DNA from: Nocardiopsis alba DSM 43377
GTDB lineage: Bacteria; Actinomycetota; Actinomycetes; Streptosporangiales; Streptosporangiaceae
Direction: 5' to 3'
Assembly: GCF_000341225.1 (NCBI RefSeq)
Contig: NZ_ANAC01000010.1
Coordinates: 550,672 to 614,671 of the forward strand
Length of the DNA: 64,000 nt
The position numbers were made by a program, and so were the translations under genes. The stretch's first letter is position 1; each line of letters starts with the position of its first letter. Under the pieces are notes generated by a model, which ran no database searches, was not told the DNA's origin, and worked only from the letters and a program-made list of their open reading frames with translations. Positions 35,130 to 43,128 of the stretch are shown here, in pieces.

Positions 35130-35173
35130 ACGGGGCCGGTGGCGCGGGTCAGCACCCGCGCCACCGGCCCCGT
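35130..35173. terminator. bidirectional terminator between int and xis, element A
   Basis: A perfect 19-bp stem (35130-35148 with 35155-35173, arms ACGGGGCCGGTGGCGCGGG and complement) with a 6-nt loop lies between convergent genes. Element B keeps the hairpin at 59517-59560 with two stem mismatches. Confidence 0.85.
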
Positions 35174-35187
35174 TGTCGACTCCCTCC

Positions 35188-35448
35188 CTACCCCTGGCGC
35201 CTCCACTGGTGGGCCATGCGCCTGGGGGTGAGAGCGTGCTGCGCCGCCCCGTCCACGATCGCCTCCAGGTCGCTCGCGGTGAAGCGCACGTGCTTGCCGA
35301 GCCTGCGGTGCGCGACCCTGCGCAACCGCACCCGCTCCCGCAGCCAGGACTCGGGCACCGCCAACACCCGTGCCGCCTCAGGAATCGTCAACAACCGCTC
35401 CGGCCGGGCATCTTCGGTTTCCTCGTCACGCCGCTCGGTTTCGCCCAA
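35188..35448 (-). CDS. excisionase-like MerR-type HTH protein, element A
   Basis: An 86-residue small DNA-binding protein. LLTIPEAARVLAVPESWLRE forms the helix-turn-helix, followed by the wing RRLGKHVRFTASDLEAIVDG, the usual layout of actinomycete Xis proteins. It is expected to direct the integrase towards excision. The start is TTG 35448 with AAGGGGG upstream; the element B copy has GTG at the same place. It overlaps the 3' end of the whiB-like gene by 23 bp, so the two are translationally coupled. It converges with int. Confidence 0.85.
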   Translation of the reverse strand: MGETERRDEETEDARPERLLTIPEAARVLAVPESWLRERVRLRRVAHRRLGKHVRFTASDLEAIVDGAAQHALTPRRMAHQWRRQG

Positions 35449-35860
35449 GCGTGCCCCCTTCGCGCTCTCCCCGCACCGCGACCCGGTAGCGGCGGCGCTC
35501 CTCCTCCGAAGCACCGCCCCAGACCCCGTACTGCTCGTCCCGACGCATCGCCTCGGCCAGACAGTTGAGCTGCACCGGGCACACCCGGCACACCCGTTTG
35601 GCCGCACGCACCGACCCGCCCTGGGCCGGGAACCACAGATCCGGGTCCCGTCCCCGACAGGCCGCGTACCCCCACCAGCCCCCGGCCGCCCCACTGTCGG
35701 GCGCCGTGGGGCCGTCAGTGCGCCGGTGGGCCCCTGACGGCCCGCGCGCGCCCGGTGGGCGCGGCGCCGGTTTCCGGCCCGCCACGTCGCGCACCGGGCC
35801 CGGACCGCCCGAGCGCGGCGCGCGGGGCCCGTCCGCCCCGTGTGTGGCTTCGTCATCCAT
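35426..35860 (-). CDS. WhiB family [4Fe-4S] regulator, element A
   Basis: A 144-residue WhiB-like protein. A long Pro/Gly/Arg-rich N-terminal extension (about 60 residues) precedes the core. Cys68 (in AACRGRDPDLWFP), Cys91, Cys94 and Cys100 (KRVCRVCPVQLNC) are the cluster ligands, and YGVWGGASEEER is the G(V/I)WGG turn. WhiB proteins bind the principal sigma factor and respond to redox or NO. Placed directly upstream of and overlapping xis, it probably controls excision. ATG 35860. A near-identical copy lies in element B at 59813. Confidence 0.9.
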   Translation of the reverse strand: MDDEATHGADGPRAPRSGGPGPVRDVAGRKPAPRPPGARGPSGAHRRTDGPTAPDSGAAGGWWGYAACRGRDPDLWFPAQGGSVRAAKRVCRVCPVQLNCLAEAMRRDEQYGVWGGASEEERRRYRVAVRGEREGGTLGRNRAA

Positions 35861-36008
35861 GGGCGCCGCCTTTCGCGCGGCCGGGCTCGGGCATCGCTGA
35901 CCTCGCTTCGCGCAGCCCGGCCGGCCTCACCACCGGCGCAGTCATGGTCCTCAGGTCAGAGGTAGAGCAAGGCGAAGCCGATGGCAGCTCGGTTGGCGGG
36001 GAGGGTTT

Positions 36009-36070
36009 CCGGCAGGCCGAGAGGCCTGCCGGGTGAGGGTGTGCGGGGGCGTTCGCGTCCCCGCACACCC
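36009..36070. terminator. double hairpin between replication-relaxation gene and whiB, element A
   Basis: Two adjacent perfect hairpins: CCGGCAGGCC-GAGA-GGCCTGCCGG at 36009-36032, and a 15-bp stem with TTCG loop at 36037-36070 (arms GGGTGTGCGGGG... / ...CCCCGCACACCC). They end the minus-strand replication-relaxation transcript. Both are conserved at 60397-60455 in element B. The rest of 35861-36289 shows no gene. Confidence 0.7.
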
Positions 36071-36289
36071 GGGCCGCCGCCCGCCCTACGTGATGGAAAC
36101 CGCCTACTGGGGTAGAAAGCCGGGGCGGCCGCTGGACCACCCCAAAGCCCGTCTGACCTGCCGTGAGTCCAGACTCAGGGGTGGTCCACCCAAGGCGGGT
36201 CCCCCACCCGGCCCACCGGTCGGAGCAACGGCGGGACAACGGAGCGGACCTCCCATTGGCCCACTGGTTCACTGCCCGATCCGCGCCCA

Positions 36290-37132
36290 TCAGCCTTCCT
36301 CCTTCGCCTTGCGCCACGGGTGGATGAAGCAGATATCGAGCAGACTCAGCGGCCGCGGATCGGTGGCCGAACGCCACACCTTACGACCGGCTCCCAACGA
36401 CGCCATCCGGTGGTGGGTGCTCAGGTACACCCCCACCTGCTTCGAACAGTGCTGGGCCAGCTTCTTGGCGGCGTTGGCCTCGCGCTCTTCGGAGTGCACC
36501 AGGAACAGCACCACCGAGGGCAGCCTGCTCGTCTCGGCCAGACGCGCGTACCCGTACATCTTCGTTTGAAGCTGGCTCAGCGACTCCGAGCCGGTGTCGT
36601 ACTCCACGAATGCCCACAGCTTCTTCCCGCTCTGGCTCCACGACAGCAGCCCATCAGGGCGGCAATAGTTGCTGTAGTCCCGTTCGCAGGTGCGCTCGCC
36701 CTTCCATTCGCCCACCTTGGCGCCCACCTGCGGAGCACCCTGGAGAAACGCCACTCGTGTCTGGGCCAGCCCTAGGATGTGGTCCAACTTCGCGGAGAAG
36801 GCCACCGCCAGAGCCCGGTCGCCCCGGAAGTTGAGCACGTCCGGCTCCTTGCCCTGATCCAACGCGACCAAGACCGCACCGGTCGGAGACAAGATCCAGT
36901 GGTCGGGAGCGTTGCGGTCGTGGGCATGGCGGCGGAAGCGGTTGACCACCCCGTACCGGTACAGGCTGAGCATCCGGCTGCGGGCCCGCCGCGCACCCGC
37001 GTCGGGGAAGAAGATCTGGTGCAGGTGGTGGGTGGTCAGCACCCGGTGCTCCCACAACCCGTAGAGGATGTGCTTGTCCCGGTCGGTGATCCGGGGCAGC
37101 AGACGGACCAGGGTCTGTTCGTACTCGTTCAC
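36290..37132 (-). CDS. replication-relaxation family protein
   Basis: A 280-residue protein of the actinomycete replication-relaxation (MobC-like) family found on plasmids and AICEs. An N-terminal winged-helix segment (RITDRDKHILYGLWEHRVLT, then HLHQIFF, ARRARSRMLSLYRYGVVNRF) is followed by a nuclease-like alpha/beta region (YCRPDGLLSW, LWAFVEYDTGSESL). It is thought to act at the element origin, but the biochemistry is not settled. GTG 37132 is chosen because GGAGG lies 6 bases upstream. A truncated, frameshifted copy survives in element B. The 280-bp upstream gap is conserved in B and may hold an origin or operator. Confidence 0.82.
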   Translation of the reverse strand: MNEYEQTLVRLLPRITDRDKHILYGLWEHRVLTTHHLHQIFFPDAGARRARSRMLSLYRYGVVNRFRRHAHDRNAPDHWILSPTGAVLVALDQGKEPDVLNFRGDRALAVAFSAKLDHILGLAQTRVAFLQGAPQVGAKVGEWKGERTCERDYSNYCRPDGLLSWSQSGKKLWAFVEYDTGSESLSQLQTKMYGYARLAETSRLPSVVLFLVHSEEREANAAKKLAQHCSKQVGVYLSTHHRMASLGAGRKVWRSATDPRPLSLLDICFIHPWRKAKEEG

Positions 37133-37412
37133 GGGCGTCCTCCCAAGTGACGGCTGTTTTTGCCCTTCACTGAGTAAGAAGCGCGCCCCCACTCCCGGAT
37201 TCGACACCTCACACGGGAATTACCTGAACCGAACACACCCAGGCCCGGAGTTGAAGCCGGGCCCCGTGAACGGCTCACAAGGCCCTCAAAGACCTGCTAA
37301 GAGGTGGCCCACGCCTGACTCACCGCTGTGTGGTCCGACCTCACAACCCCCGCCACGCAAAGCAAACAGGGCGGCGCCGACCACGGCACCGCCCCGAGGC
37401 GAGAGTGTGCGC

Positions 37413-37892
37413 TCAGGTGGCCAGGCTCAACCAGGTGCGCACCGCGGCGGCCAGATCATCGAACTCCCCCGACGCTTGCATCACCGAGGAGTGCTCCTTG
37501 CTGAGGCGAGCCCGCTCCGTGTCGTGGAACAGGTACGGGCGCACCCCGCGCACCCCGTCGTCGTCCACACACCACCCCTGCTCCGAGGGGTGTGGCCGTC
37601 GGGGTCGCGGCACTCGCACCGGCCCCGGCTCGGGTTTGGGCTCGCCCTCCCGGGTGGCGAGTTCGGCCACCGTCCTGCTCCGCGTCACGGGAGAGGAGGC
37701 AGTCAGGGCCTTGGGGGTCGCGCGGCGTTCCAGCACCAACCGGCCTTGGTGCCTGGGGCGGTCGGTGTTGCGGCGCGGTGGGACTTCGATAGGGCTGCAC
37801 AGCACGGCGGCCAGGACCGCGCCGAACAGCCACCGCACGCGCTGTCCCCAGCCCCGTACGGGTTTGCGGTGCCTACCAGTAGGCTTCTCCAC
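37413..37892 (-). CDS. hypothetical protein with one hydrophobic segment, element A
   Basis: A 159-residue basic protein. A short basic N-terminus and hydrophobic stretch (VRWLFGAVLAAVLCSPIEV) suggest membrane association or a signal anchor. The rest is Pro/Arg-rich, ending in EFDDLAAAVRTWLSLAT. GTG 37892 has GGAGGAG directly upstream, which supports it as a real gene. I do not recognise the family. A decayed copy of its 3' end is present in element B near 60931-60990. Confidence 0.6.
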   Translation of the reverse strand: MEKPTGRHRKPVRGWGQRVRWLFGAVLAAVLCSPIEVPPRRNTDRPRHQGRLVLERRATPKALTASSPVTRSRTVAELATREGEPKPEPGPVRVPRPRRPHPSEQGWCVDDDGVRGVRPYLFHDTERARLSKEHSSVMQASGEFDDLAAAVRTWLSLAT

Positions 37893-38180
37893 GGATCTCC
37901 TCCTGCTTGCTTCAGGTGGGGATTTCAGCCCCGGCCCGGTGTTCGCCGCACCGCGTCGGGGCGCCTCCACTTCTGGGTCCTTCTTCGTTGCTCGGCATGG
38001 GCGGGTGTCTCTGGCCCCGAGGTTGCATGCCGCCCGGGGCTGCGCTTCCCACCCACGCCACACAGGGCATACGGCCCTGGATCCCCCGCTGGAAACGCCG
38101 TTCCCGCGAGGGGTGGTCGATGTTCGCTTGGGTGAGCGAGGTGCTTCAACCCCTGTCGGCCACAACCCGGTGGCGGGTTT

Positions 38181-38687
38181 TCAGGCGGCCATCCGGGTGC
38201 GCCCGGATCGGTCGAAAGCGGCACGAACCATCAACCCGCCGTCGGGATCGCGGGTGAAGTCCCAGTACAGGGCCATCGCGTCCACCAGGGCCAGGCCGTA
38301 TCCGCCCTCGACGAGCAACCCCTCAGCCCCGCACTCCCCCAGCACCGGGCGCGCCTCGGGCACAGTCACCTCCGCTTCGGGGCGGGGCCCGTCGTCGGTG
38401 ACACGGAGCAGGAACAGCCGCCGGCGCCGCTCGATCTCGATACGCACCCGCCCACCGGGCAGCCCCGAAGCGCTGTGCTTCAACGCGTTGGTGTGCAGCT
38501 CCGAGAGCGAGACCAACAGCGGGTCCGCGCAGGCAGGGGTGGTGCGGGCCACGTGAGTAGCCCAGCTACGGGCGGCCTTGAGGTGCCAGAGCTGATGCCC
38601 GCACTCCAGAGAGCCCTGGTCCGGATCCGTGCAGCGGATCCGCCGGGGCAGGTCGAGGGACGGCCGAGAGAAGAGCATGGAATCCAC
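38181..38687 (-). CDS. ATP-binding protein, anti-sigma-factor-like HATPase
   Basis: A 168-residue GHKL-type ATPase. The N box is LSELHTNALKHSAS, and the G1-like segment is LRVTDDGPRPEAE. A glycine-rich GGYGLALVDAMALYW forms the G2 lid. These single-domain HATPases act as anti-sigma kinases or as partners of XRE/DUF397 proteins. GTG 38687 has AAGGA 4 bases upstream; ATG 38678 is the alternative. It is divergent from the XRE and DUF397 genes, with 167 bp between, completing a WhiJ-like trio. Confidence 0.82.
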   Translation of the reverse strand: MDSMLFSRPSLDLPRRIRCTDPDQGSLECGHQLWHLKAARSWATHVARTTPACADPLLVSLSELHTNALKHSASGLPGGRVRIEIERRRRLFLLRVTDDGPRPEAEVTVPEARPVLGECGAEGLLVEGGYGLALVDAMALYWDFTRDPDGGLMVRAAFDRSGRTRMAA

Positions 38688-38854
38688 CGGTTCCTTTCGT
38701 CGTCGCGCTGATGGCTGCGGGCCCGCGACAGAAAGGATGTGGCCTGGGGCAACGGTATGTGAAGGCTGCTCGGAGAGCTCACGAATCTTCCAAGGGCGTC
38801 TGGAATTCTCTGGAATCCCCCACAAGCCGTCGCCCCCTGTGTTCCTATGGCTAC

Positions 38855-39682
38855 ATGCACACAGACGAACGGGATCTGAAGGCATTCGGGCAAGAGCTAC
38901 GCAGGCTTCGAGTAGAAGCAGAGCTGACCCAGCAGGCCCTGGCACGAAGGATCAGCCAGCGCGGCACGACCATCAGCGATTCACACCTGTCCGACGTCGA
39001 GAACGGCCGAGCCATGGCACGGCCCTGGTTGAGGAAGTTCCTGGACGAGGTCCTGGAAAGCGACGGAAGGCTGGACAAGCTCTGGGAGGAGCTCACGGGG
39101 TCCGGTCGCCAGGTGTGGCTGCACGAGGTCATCAAACGCACCCATGCTGCTGACGCCATCTTGGAGTACCAGCCCCTGGTGTTCCCGTCGTATCTGCAAA
39201 CCGAGCAGTACGCGCACGCACTGATTCGCTACGGTTCACCATGGCTCTCCAGCAAGGAGGTCGCGGCGCTGGCCAAAGAGAGGTGCGAACGCGCCGATCG
39301 GATGGCCCAGGCCGAGGCTCCCTCCCTGTGGCTGATCATCGACCAAAGCGTGCTGGCGCGGCGCTACGGTTCCCCGGCAATCCAACGAGCACAACTCACC
39401 CGTGTCGCCGACTTGGTCAACAGCGAACGCCTCACCGTGCAGATGATCCCCACGAACTCCCCTCGCCACGCGGGAAACTCAGGGCCCCGTCGCATCATCA
39501 CCACGGCGGACGAACCCGAGGTGGTCTACATGGAATCCGCTGAAGAGGGCCGAATCATCACCGACTCCGCTGGTATCTTTCGAAGCCGGTTGCTGTTCAC
39601 CTCTCTCCAGGGGGCTGCCCGCGACCCGCAGGAGACTCTGGATGCCATCCACGACGAGATGAGGAAGATCGACGATGAGTGA
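38855..39682 (+). CDS. XRE family regulator with DUF5753 (WhiJ/Scr1-like)
   Basis: A 275-residue regulator. The N-terminal HTH (FGQELRRLRVEAELTQQALA, then ISDSHLSDVENGRAM) is followed by a DUF5753 sensor domain from about residue 95 (ILEYQPLVFPSYLQTEQYAH and LWLIIDQSVLARRYGS). Family members such as WhiJ work with a small DUF397 protein and often an HATPase to control development in streptomycetes. ATG 38855 starts the conserved part; no good ribosome-binding site is seen, so a leaderless message is possible. It overlaps the DUF397 gene by 8 bp (ATGAGTGA), implying coupled translation. Confidence 0.9.
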   Translation: MHTDERDLKAFGQELRRLRVEAELTQQALARRISQRGTTISDSHLSDVENGRAMARPWLRKFLDEVLESDGRLDKLWEELTGSGRQVWLHEVIKRTHAADAILEYQPLVFPSYLQTEQYAHALIRYGSPWLSSKEVAALAKERCERADRMAQAEAPSLWLIIDQSVLARRYGSPAIQRAQLTRVADLVNSERLTVQMIPTNSPRHAGNSGPRRIITTADEPEVVYMESAEEGRIITDSAGIFRSRLLFTSLQGAARDPQETLDAIHDEMRKIDDE

Positions 39683-39851
39683 CTGGCACAAGAGCAGCTA
39701 CAGCGGCGGTTCGAACGAGTGCGTCGAGGCCCGAGAGCACCAAGGCGGAGCCGACGTGCGGGACACCCAAAACAGGGATCTGGGCCACTTGTCCTTCACT
39801 CGCACGGAGTGGCAAGCCTTCATCGAAACCACTCTCCACAACCGCCGGTGA
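39675..39851 (+). CDS. DUF397 small protein
   Basis: A 58-residue protein starting MSDWHKSSYSGGSNECVEA, the DUF397 signature, followed by VRDTQNRDLGHLSFTRTEW, which matches the family's second motif. Its ATG overlaps the stop of the XRE-DUF5753 gene. DUF397 proteins bind or antagonise their partner XRE regulator, and toxin-antitoxin-like roles have been proposed. Here it completes the trio with the divergent HATPase. Confidence 0.92.
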   Translation: MSDWHKSSYSGGSNECVEAREHQGGADVRDTQNRDLGHLSFTRTEWQAFIETTLHNRR

Positions 39852-39903
39852 TCCGCTACGCGGCCCAGTCGCTCGGCCCTTGCCCGAGTGGCTCCATCGC
39901 TCT

Positions 39904-40752
39904 CTACTGCCCGCCTCTGAGCCGGTCCAAGGCCTCCGGCAACGACAATCCGGAATCGTCCTTGTCCGGCTCCCACAGATCGAACACCGCAGCTGCTGCC
40001 TCAGCCATCTCTCCGGGCAGACCTGCCGCAGCCAGGGTTTCAGACACCTCACGCATCTCCGGTGCCCATCTCCAGGCCTTAGCCGCCACCCCGGTCAGGT
40101 AGTCAGGAGTGGCCAACGGGGACTTGGCCAGGCGCCGCGCCTCCTCCGTCAGGTGGGCTTCCACCCCGTGAACACGCCCCAGCGCCTGAGCCACGCCCGC
40201 CAGAGCGCAGGCAGCTTTCTGGTAGGACCCGTAGGCCATCTTCAGGGCCGAGGCGTCACCGACCGGGCCTTGCATCCGGATCGGGGCGACGGCGCTGTCA
40301 GCGAACAAGTCCCCGACCGCCTCCACATCCTGCTGCTGCCCGGACAGGTAGAGATGGGTGTCCTCCGCGCCTCTGGGAGGAGGGCCGATGACACATCCAT
40401 CAACGGTGCGGATCCCCTCTCCTGCCAGATCAGCGGCGATCCGCTTGGCTCGTTCGGGGCTGATGGCGTTGGCATCGACGAAGAGCCCCCCGAAACCGGC
40501 TTCCCGGACCGAAGCTGCGGTTGCCTCAGCGGCCGCTGGCGGGCACAGGGAGATGACCACGGCGGCCTGCTCCAAGAGCGCCCCAAGCTCGGATGCAGCT
40601 TCGAGTCCGGCCCGTTCAGCGCGCCGCGCACTCGCCTCACTCCGCCCGGCGGAACACCACAGGACCCGGACCCCCGCTGCGGTGAGTTCACGCCCGACAG
40701 CCGCGCCCATGCGGCCTGGGTGCAGCAGACCGATAGTGGGGGGAACGTTCAT
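39904..40752 (-). CDS. NAD(P)-dependent oxidoreductase, 6PGDH/3-hydroxyisobutyrate dehydrogenase-like
   Basis: A 282-residue beta-hydroxyacid-dehydrogenase-type enzyme. The Rossmann entry is IGLLHPGRMGAAVGRELTAA, with LFVDANAISPERAKRI and the DGCVIGPPP segment following. The catalytic-lysine helix is ASALKMAYGSYQKAA. The C-terminal DUF1932-like part ends LSLPEALDRLRGG. The substrate is unknown. ATG 40752 follows GAAGGA. It lies at the left edge of the metabolic island, on the same strand as the CYTH and XRE genes but 91 bp downstream of the CYTH gene. Confidence 0.85.
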   Translation of the reverse strand: MNVPPTIGLLHPGRMGAAVGRELTAAGVRVLWCSAGRSEASARRAERAGLEAASELGALLEQAAVVISLCPPAAAEATAASVREAGFGGLFVDANAISPERAKRIAADLAGEGIRTVDGCVIGPPPRGAEDTHLYLSGQQQDVEAVGDLFADSAVAPIRMQGPVGDASALKMAYGSYQKAACALAGVAQALGRVHGVEAHLTEEARRLAKSPLATPDYLTGVAAKAWRWAPEMREVSETLAAAGLPGEMAEAAAAVFDLWEPDKDDSGLSLPEALDRLRGGQ

Positions 40753-40843
40753 GAGAAGTGTCCTTCAGTGAGGTTAGGAGGCGAAGGGGTGAGGCGCTCT
40801 GATGGTATGTCGAGCGTAGGCGCGGCCACCGGGCAGCCGACGC

Positions 40844-41388
40844 TCACTCAGTGTCAAAGCACAGGGCAGTGATGCTGGACAGGTCGATGCCGTAGCGGGC
40901 GTAGACCTTGGTGATGTTCTCACCCGTCAGAGACGACTCGTCGAATTCGAGCAGCGCGGCCACCCGCACCACCTCGGCGCGGCTGTCCGCTTCGATCTCC
41001 AGATACGCGGGGATCCGCGGCCAGGTGTCGATCTCCAACTGGACGCCGTCCAACATGAAGCTGTGCCGTCGGTTCTCCTGGTAGGCCTTGGGCGTGTATC
41101 CGAGTTTGCCCAACAACGCGTTGGCGGTCTCGAAGCCACCGACCTCCGTCTCGGTCTCACGGGTGCCGCCGATGGCGTCGGAGTCGATATCTCCTTCACC
41201 GTGAGCGTGACCCGGCTCCCGGTGTCGCGCAGACGCACCCACCGCGACACGTCCCCGGGCTCGATGTCGTACACGTAGCGCCGCTGAAGCACCTCGCCCA
41301 GGTCAGCACCGCCCTTGTCGAGAATGAGCCGGGCCGCCTGTTCGGGGTCGATGTCCAAGACCTTGGCCTCGTATTCGATCACGCTCAT
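40844..41388 (-). pseudogene. CYTH domain protein (class IV adenylate cyclase / triphosphatase-like), frameshifted
   Basis: Two frames together make one CYTH protein. ATG 41388 (MSVIEYEAKVLDIDPEQAA, the ExExK-like start, after AAGG) runs to TLTVKEI near 41185. The sequence then resumes in another frame as DSDAIGGTRETETEVGGFE and ends ITALCFDTE at 40844. The span is 545 nt, one base short of a 181-residue protein, the normal size. The lost base falls at GAGATATCGAC (about 41184-41194). CYTH enzymes hydrolyse triphosphates or make cAMP. The gene is either inactivated or carries a sequencing error. Confidence 0.8.
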
Positions 41389-41432
41389 GGAGCCTTCTCT
41401 CTTGTTCCTCTGAATCCATATGCAGCACTGCA

Positions 41433-42599
41433 TCAGCGAGAGAGCGAACCGGCCGTTGTTCGATGCTGGGTGAGGTCGTGCAAGCGTGCCAAGGCATCGG
41501 CCCGAACTTCCTCGAGCCCGGGTTTGGCGGTGCTCCGCACCACGCGCTGAATCTGGTGCGGCAATCGAAGACGTGTGGCAAGGGACAACGCCTCGCTGTA
41601 CAAAGTGTGCGCACTGGTGAGGTCCCCTACCTCGGACAGCGCGTCAGCGGAGGTGACGGCTTCGATAGCCGCCCACTGAGGTGCCGGCGCCTCTCCCAAT
41701 CCTGGGCGAGCTCGGGCCAGTTCTGCTGCCGCAGATGCGCGCCCGGTTCCCAGCAGCCCTCGCACGCGCACTTCGCGCAGGGAGAAGGGGGTGAAGAGGA
41801 TTCCGCTCGGCCCCGCAGCGTCCATGAGAAGGTCAGCGGTGGTTACGGCCTCGTCGTGCCTGCCTGCATCCCCCTGCTCTCCGGCCGCACGTGCAAGAAG
41901 GACGAAGGTCTGACCTCGCTCCCCCTCGTCATGCGAGAGCTCGGCTGCCTCAGCCAGACGCGCGATAGCGGCTCCCGATCGGCCCGCCTTCCTCAGCTCG
42001 TTGCCGTGCATACGCAGCACGTGCCCGAGGAAGTCACCCTCGTCCAGATGCCGAGCGAGCCGCATGGCACCGCCCGTCCATCGCGCGGCCAGGTACAACT
42101 GCTCCTCCGGCAGGACGTGCCCCAGCGACGTGCCGAGCGTTGCCCGCGCCCGTGCCAACAGAGAGGCCGTCCCGTAGTCGACCCGTCCCTCACTCAGGCG
42201 TGCCTCCAGCCGGACCACCAACGGCCACAGTTCCTCGACCGCCTCTGCCGCGCGTCCCGCCTGCCGGGCGATCTCAGCGAGCCGTACCGTCGACTCCCCG
42301 AACTGCAGTGCGGCGAGGAAGTCCGCGTCCTCGTCGCTGGTGATTCCCAGGGCGTGCGGCAGAACGCCCAGGACTCGGCTGATGTGCAACAACCCCTGCC
42401 GGTCATTGATGGTGCGCTGGCGCCGCTCCAGCAGGGAAACATAAGAGGGGTCGTATCCGAGGAGCTCTCCCATCGCCACCTGCGAGAGTCCCGCGAACTT
42501 GCGATAGCAACGCAGGATCACCGCCAGTTCCCGGGTCTCCAGGGCTCGACGTGCCTCGGGTAGCAGCCACAGCCAGCGGGTGGAGGTCGAAGCGGTCAC
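41433..42599 (-). CDS. XRE family regulator with TPR-like C-terminal region
   Basis: A 388-residue regulator. The HTH lies at residues 22-75 (LAVILRCYRKFAGLSQVAMG, then YDPSYVSLLERRQRTINDR). The remaining 300 residues are helical hairpins of TPR type, for example AGRAAEAVEELWPLVVRLEA, SGAAIARLAEAAELS and LTSAHTLYSEALSLATRL, suggesting a peptide- or protein-sensing domain. GTG 42599 overlaps the Nudix stop (GTGA), so the two genes are translationally coupled. It probably controls the metabolic island, including the divergent operon starting at 43129. Confidence 0.85.
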   Translation of the reverse strand: MTASTSTRWLWLLPEARRALETRELAVILRCYRKFAGLSQVAMGELLGYDPSYVSLLERRQRTINDRQGLLHISRVLGVLPHALGITSDEDADFLAALQFGESTVRLAEIARQAGRAAEAVEELWPLVVRLEARLSEGRVDYGTASLLARARATLGTSLGHVLPEEQLYLAARWTGGAMRLARHLDEGDFLGHVLRMHGNELRKAGRSGAAIARLAEAAELSHDEGERGQTFVLLARAAGEQGDAGRHDEAVTTADLLMDAAGPSGILFTPFSLREVRVRGLLGTGRASAAAELARARPGLGEAPAPQWAAIEAVTSADALSEVGDLTSAHTLYSEALSLATRLRLPHQIQRVVRSTAKPGLEEVRADALARLHDLTQHRTTAGSLSR

Positions 42600-43012
42600 G
42601 TGTCCGGCTGGGCGAACCAGGAGAGGACCGACCTCTTGTACCCCTCCGGCATTGTCAGACGGGGTACCTCGTCTTCGGTGAACAGCCCTGCTTCCTTGTG
42701 CTCGCTGGAGACCACGACCGGGGCGTCCGAGTCCACATGACAGCCGTAGGTGACGATGAAGACGTGCTTGTCGACCTGGGTGATGTGGTACATCCACGAA
42801 TCGAGGATCTGCGCCACCGTGACCGGCCAGCCCGTCTCCTCCTCGATCTCCCGGGCCAAGCACTCCTCCGGGGTCTCCCCCAGCTCGATCTTTCCGCCGG
42901 GGAGCTCCCACTCGTCACGCTCGTTGCGCAACAGCAGTACCCGCCCGTCACGGATGGCGACGCCTTTGACGGAGACGGGGAACGTGAGCGGTGTGTAGGG
43001 GGCGTCGGACAC
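42596..43012 (-). CDS. Nudix hydrolase (first)
   Basis: A 138-residue Nudix protein. The Nudix box is visible as GGKIELGETPEECLAREI followed by EEETGW, matching GX5EX7REUXEEXGU with the REIEEE metal ligands. Nudix enzymes cleave nucleoside diphosphates linked to another moiety; the substrate is unknown. GTG 43012 starts just before SDAPYTPLTFPV. It is coupled to the downstream XRE regulator and divergent from the TauD-like gene. A Nudix protein (Pif) acts in pSAM2 transfer immunity, so an element-maintenance role is an alternative to metabolism. Confidence 0.88.
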   Translation of the reverse strand: MSDAPYTPLTFPVSVKGVAIRDGRVLLLRNERDEWELPGGKIELGETPEECLAREIEEETGWPVTVAQILDSWMYHITQVDKHVFIVTYGCHVDSDAPVVVSSEHKEAGLFTEDEVPRLTMPEGYKRSVLSWFAQPDT

Positions 43013-43128
43013 AGTGGCTCGCTTTCGACGGCGTAGGGGTTCGACGGTAGTGAAGCTAGCAGGCGCGTACCCGATCTCGGGCAGCTCGCGCCTTGACAGA
43101 TTGTCACTGGCCTCATCGCCCGGTATTC

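Noticed and set aside
43093..43128. TTGACA at 43093 as a -35 box for the TauD-like gene
   Set aside because: No -10 hexamer lies at a suitable distance. The bases are better explained as part of the TGACA/TGTCA dyad.
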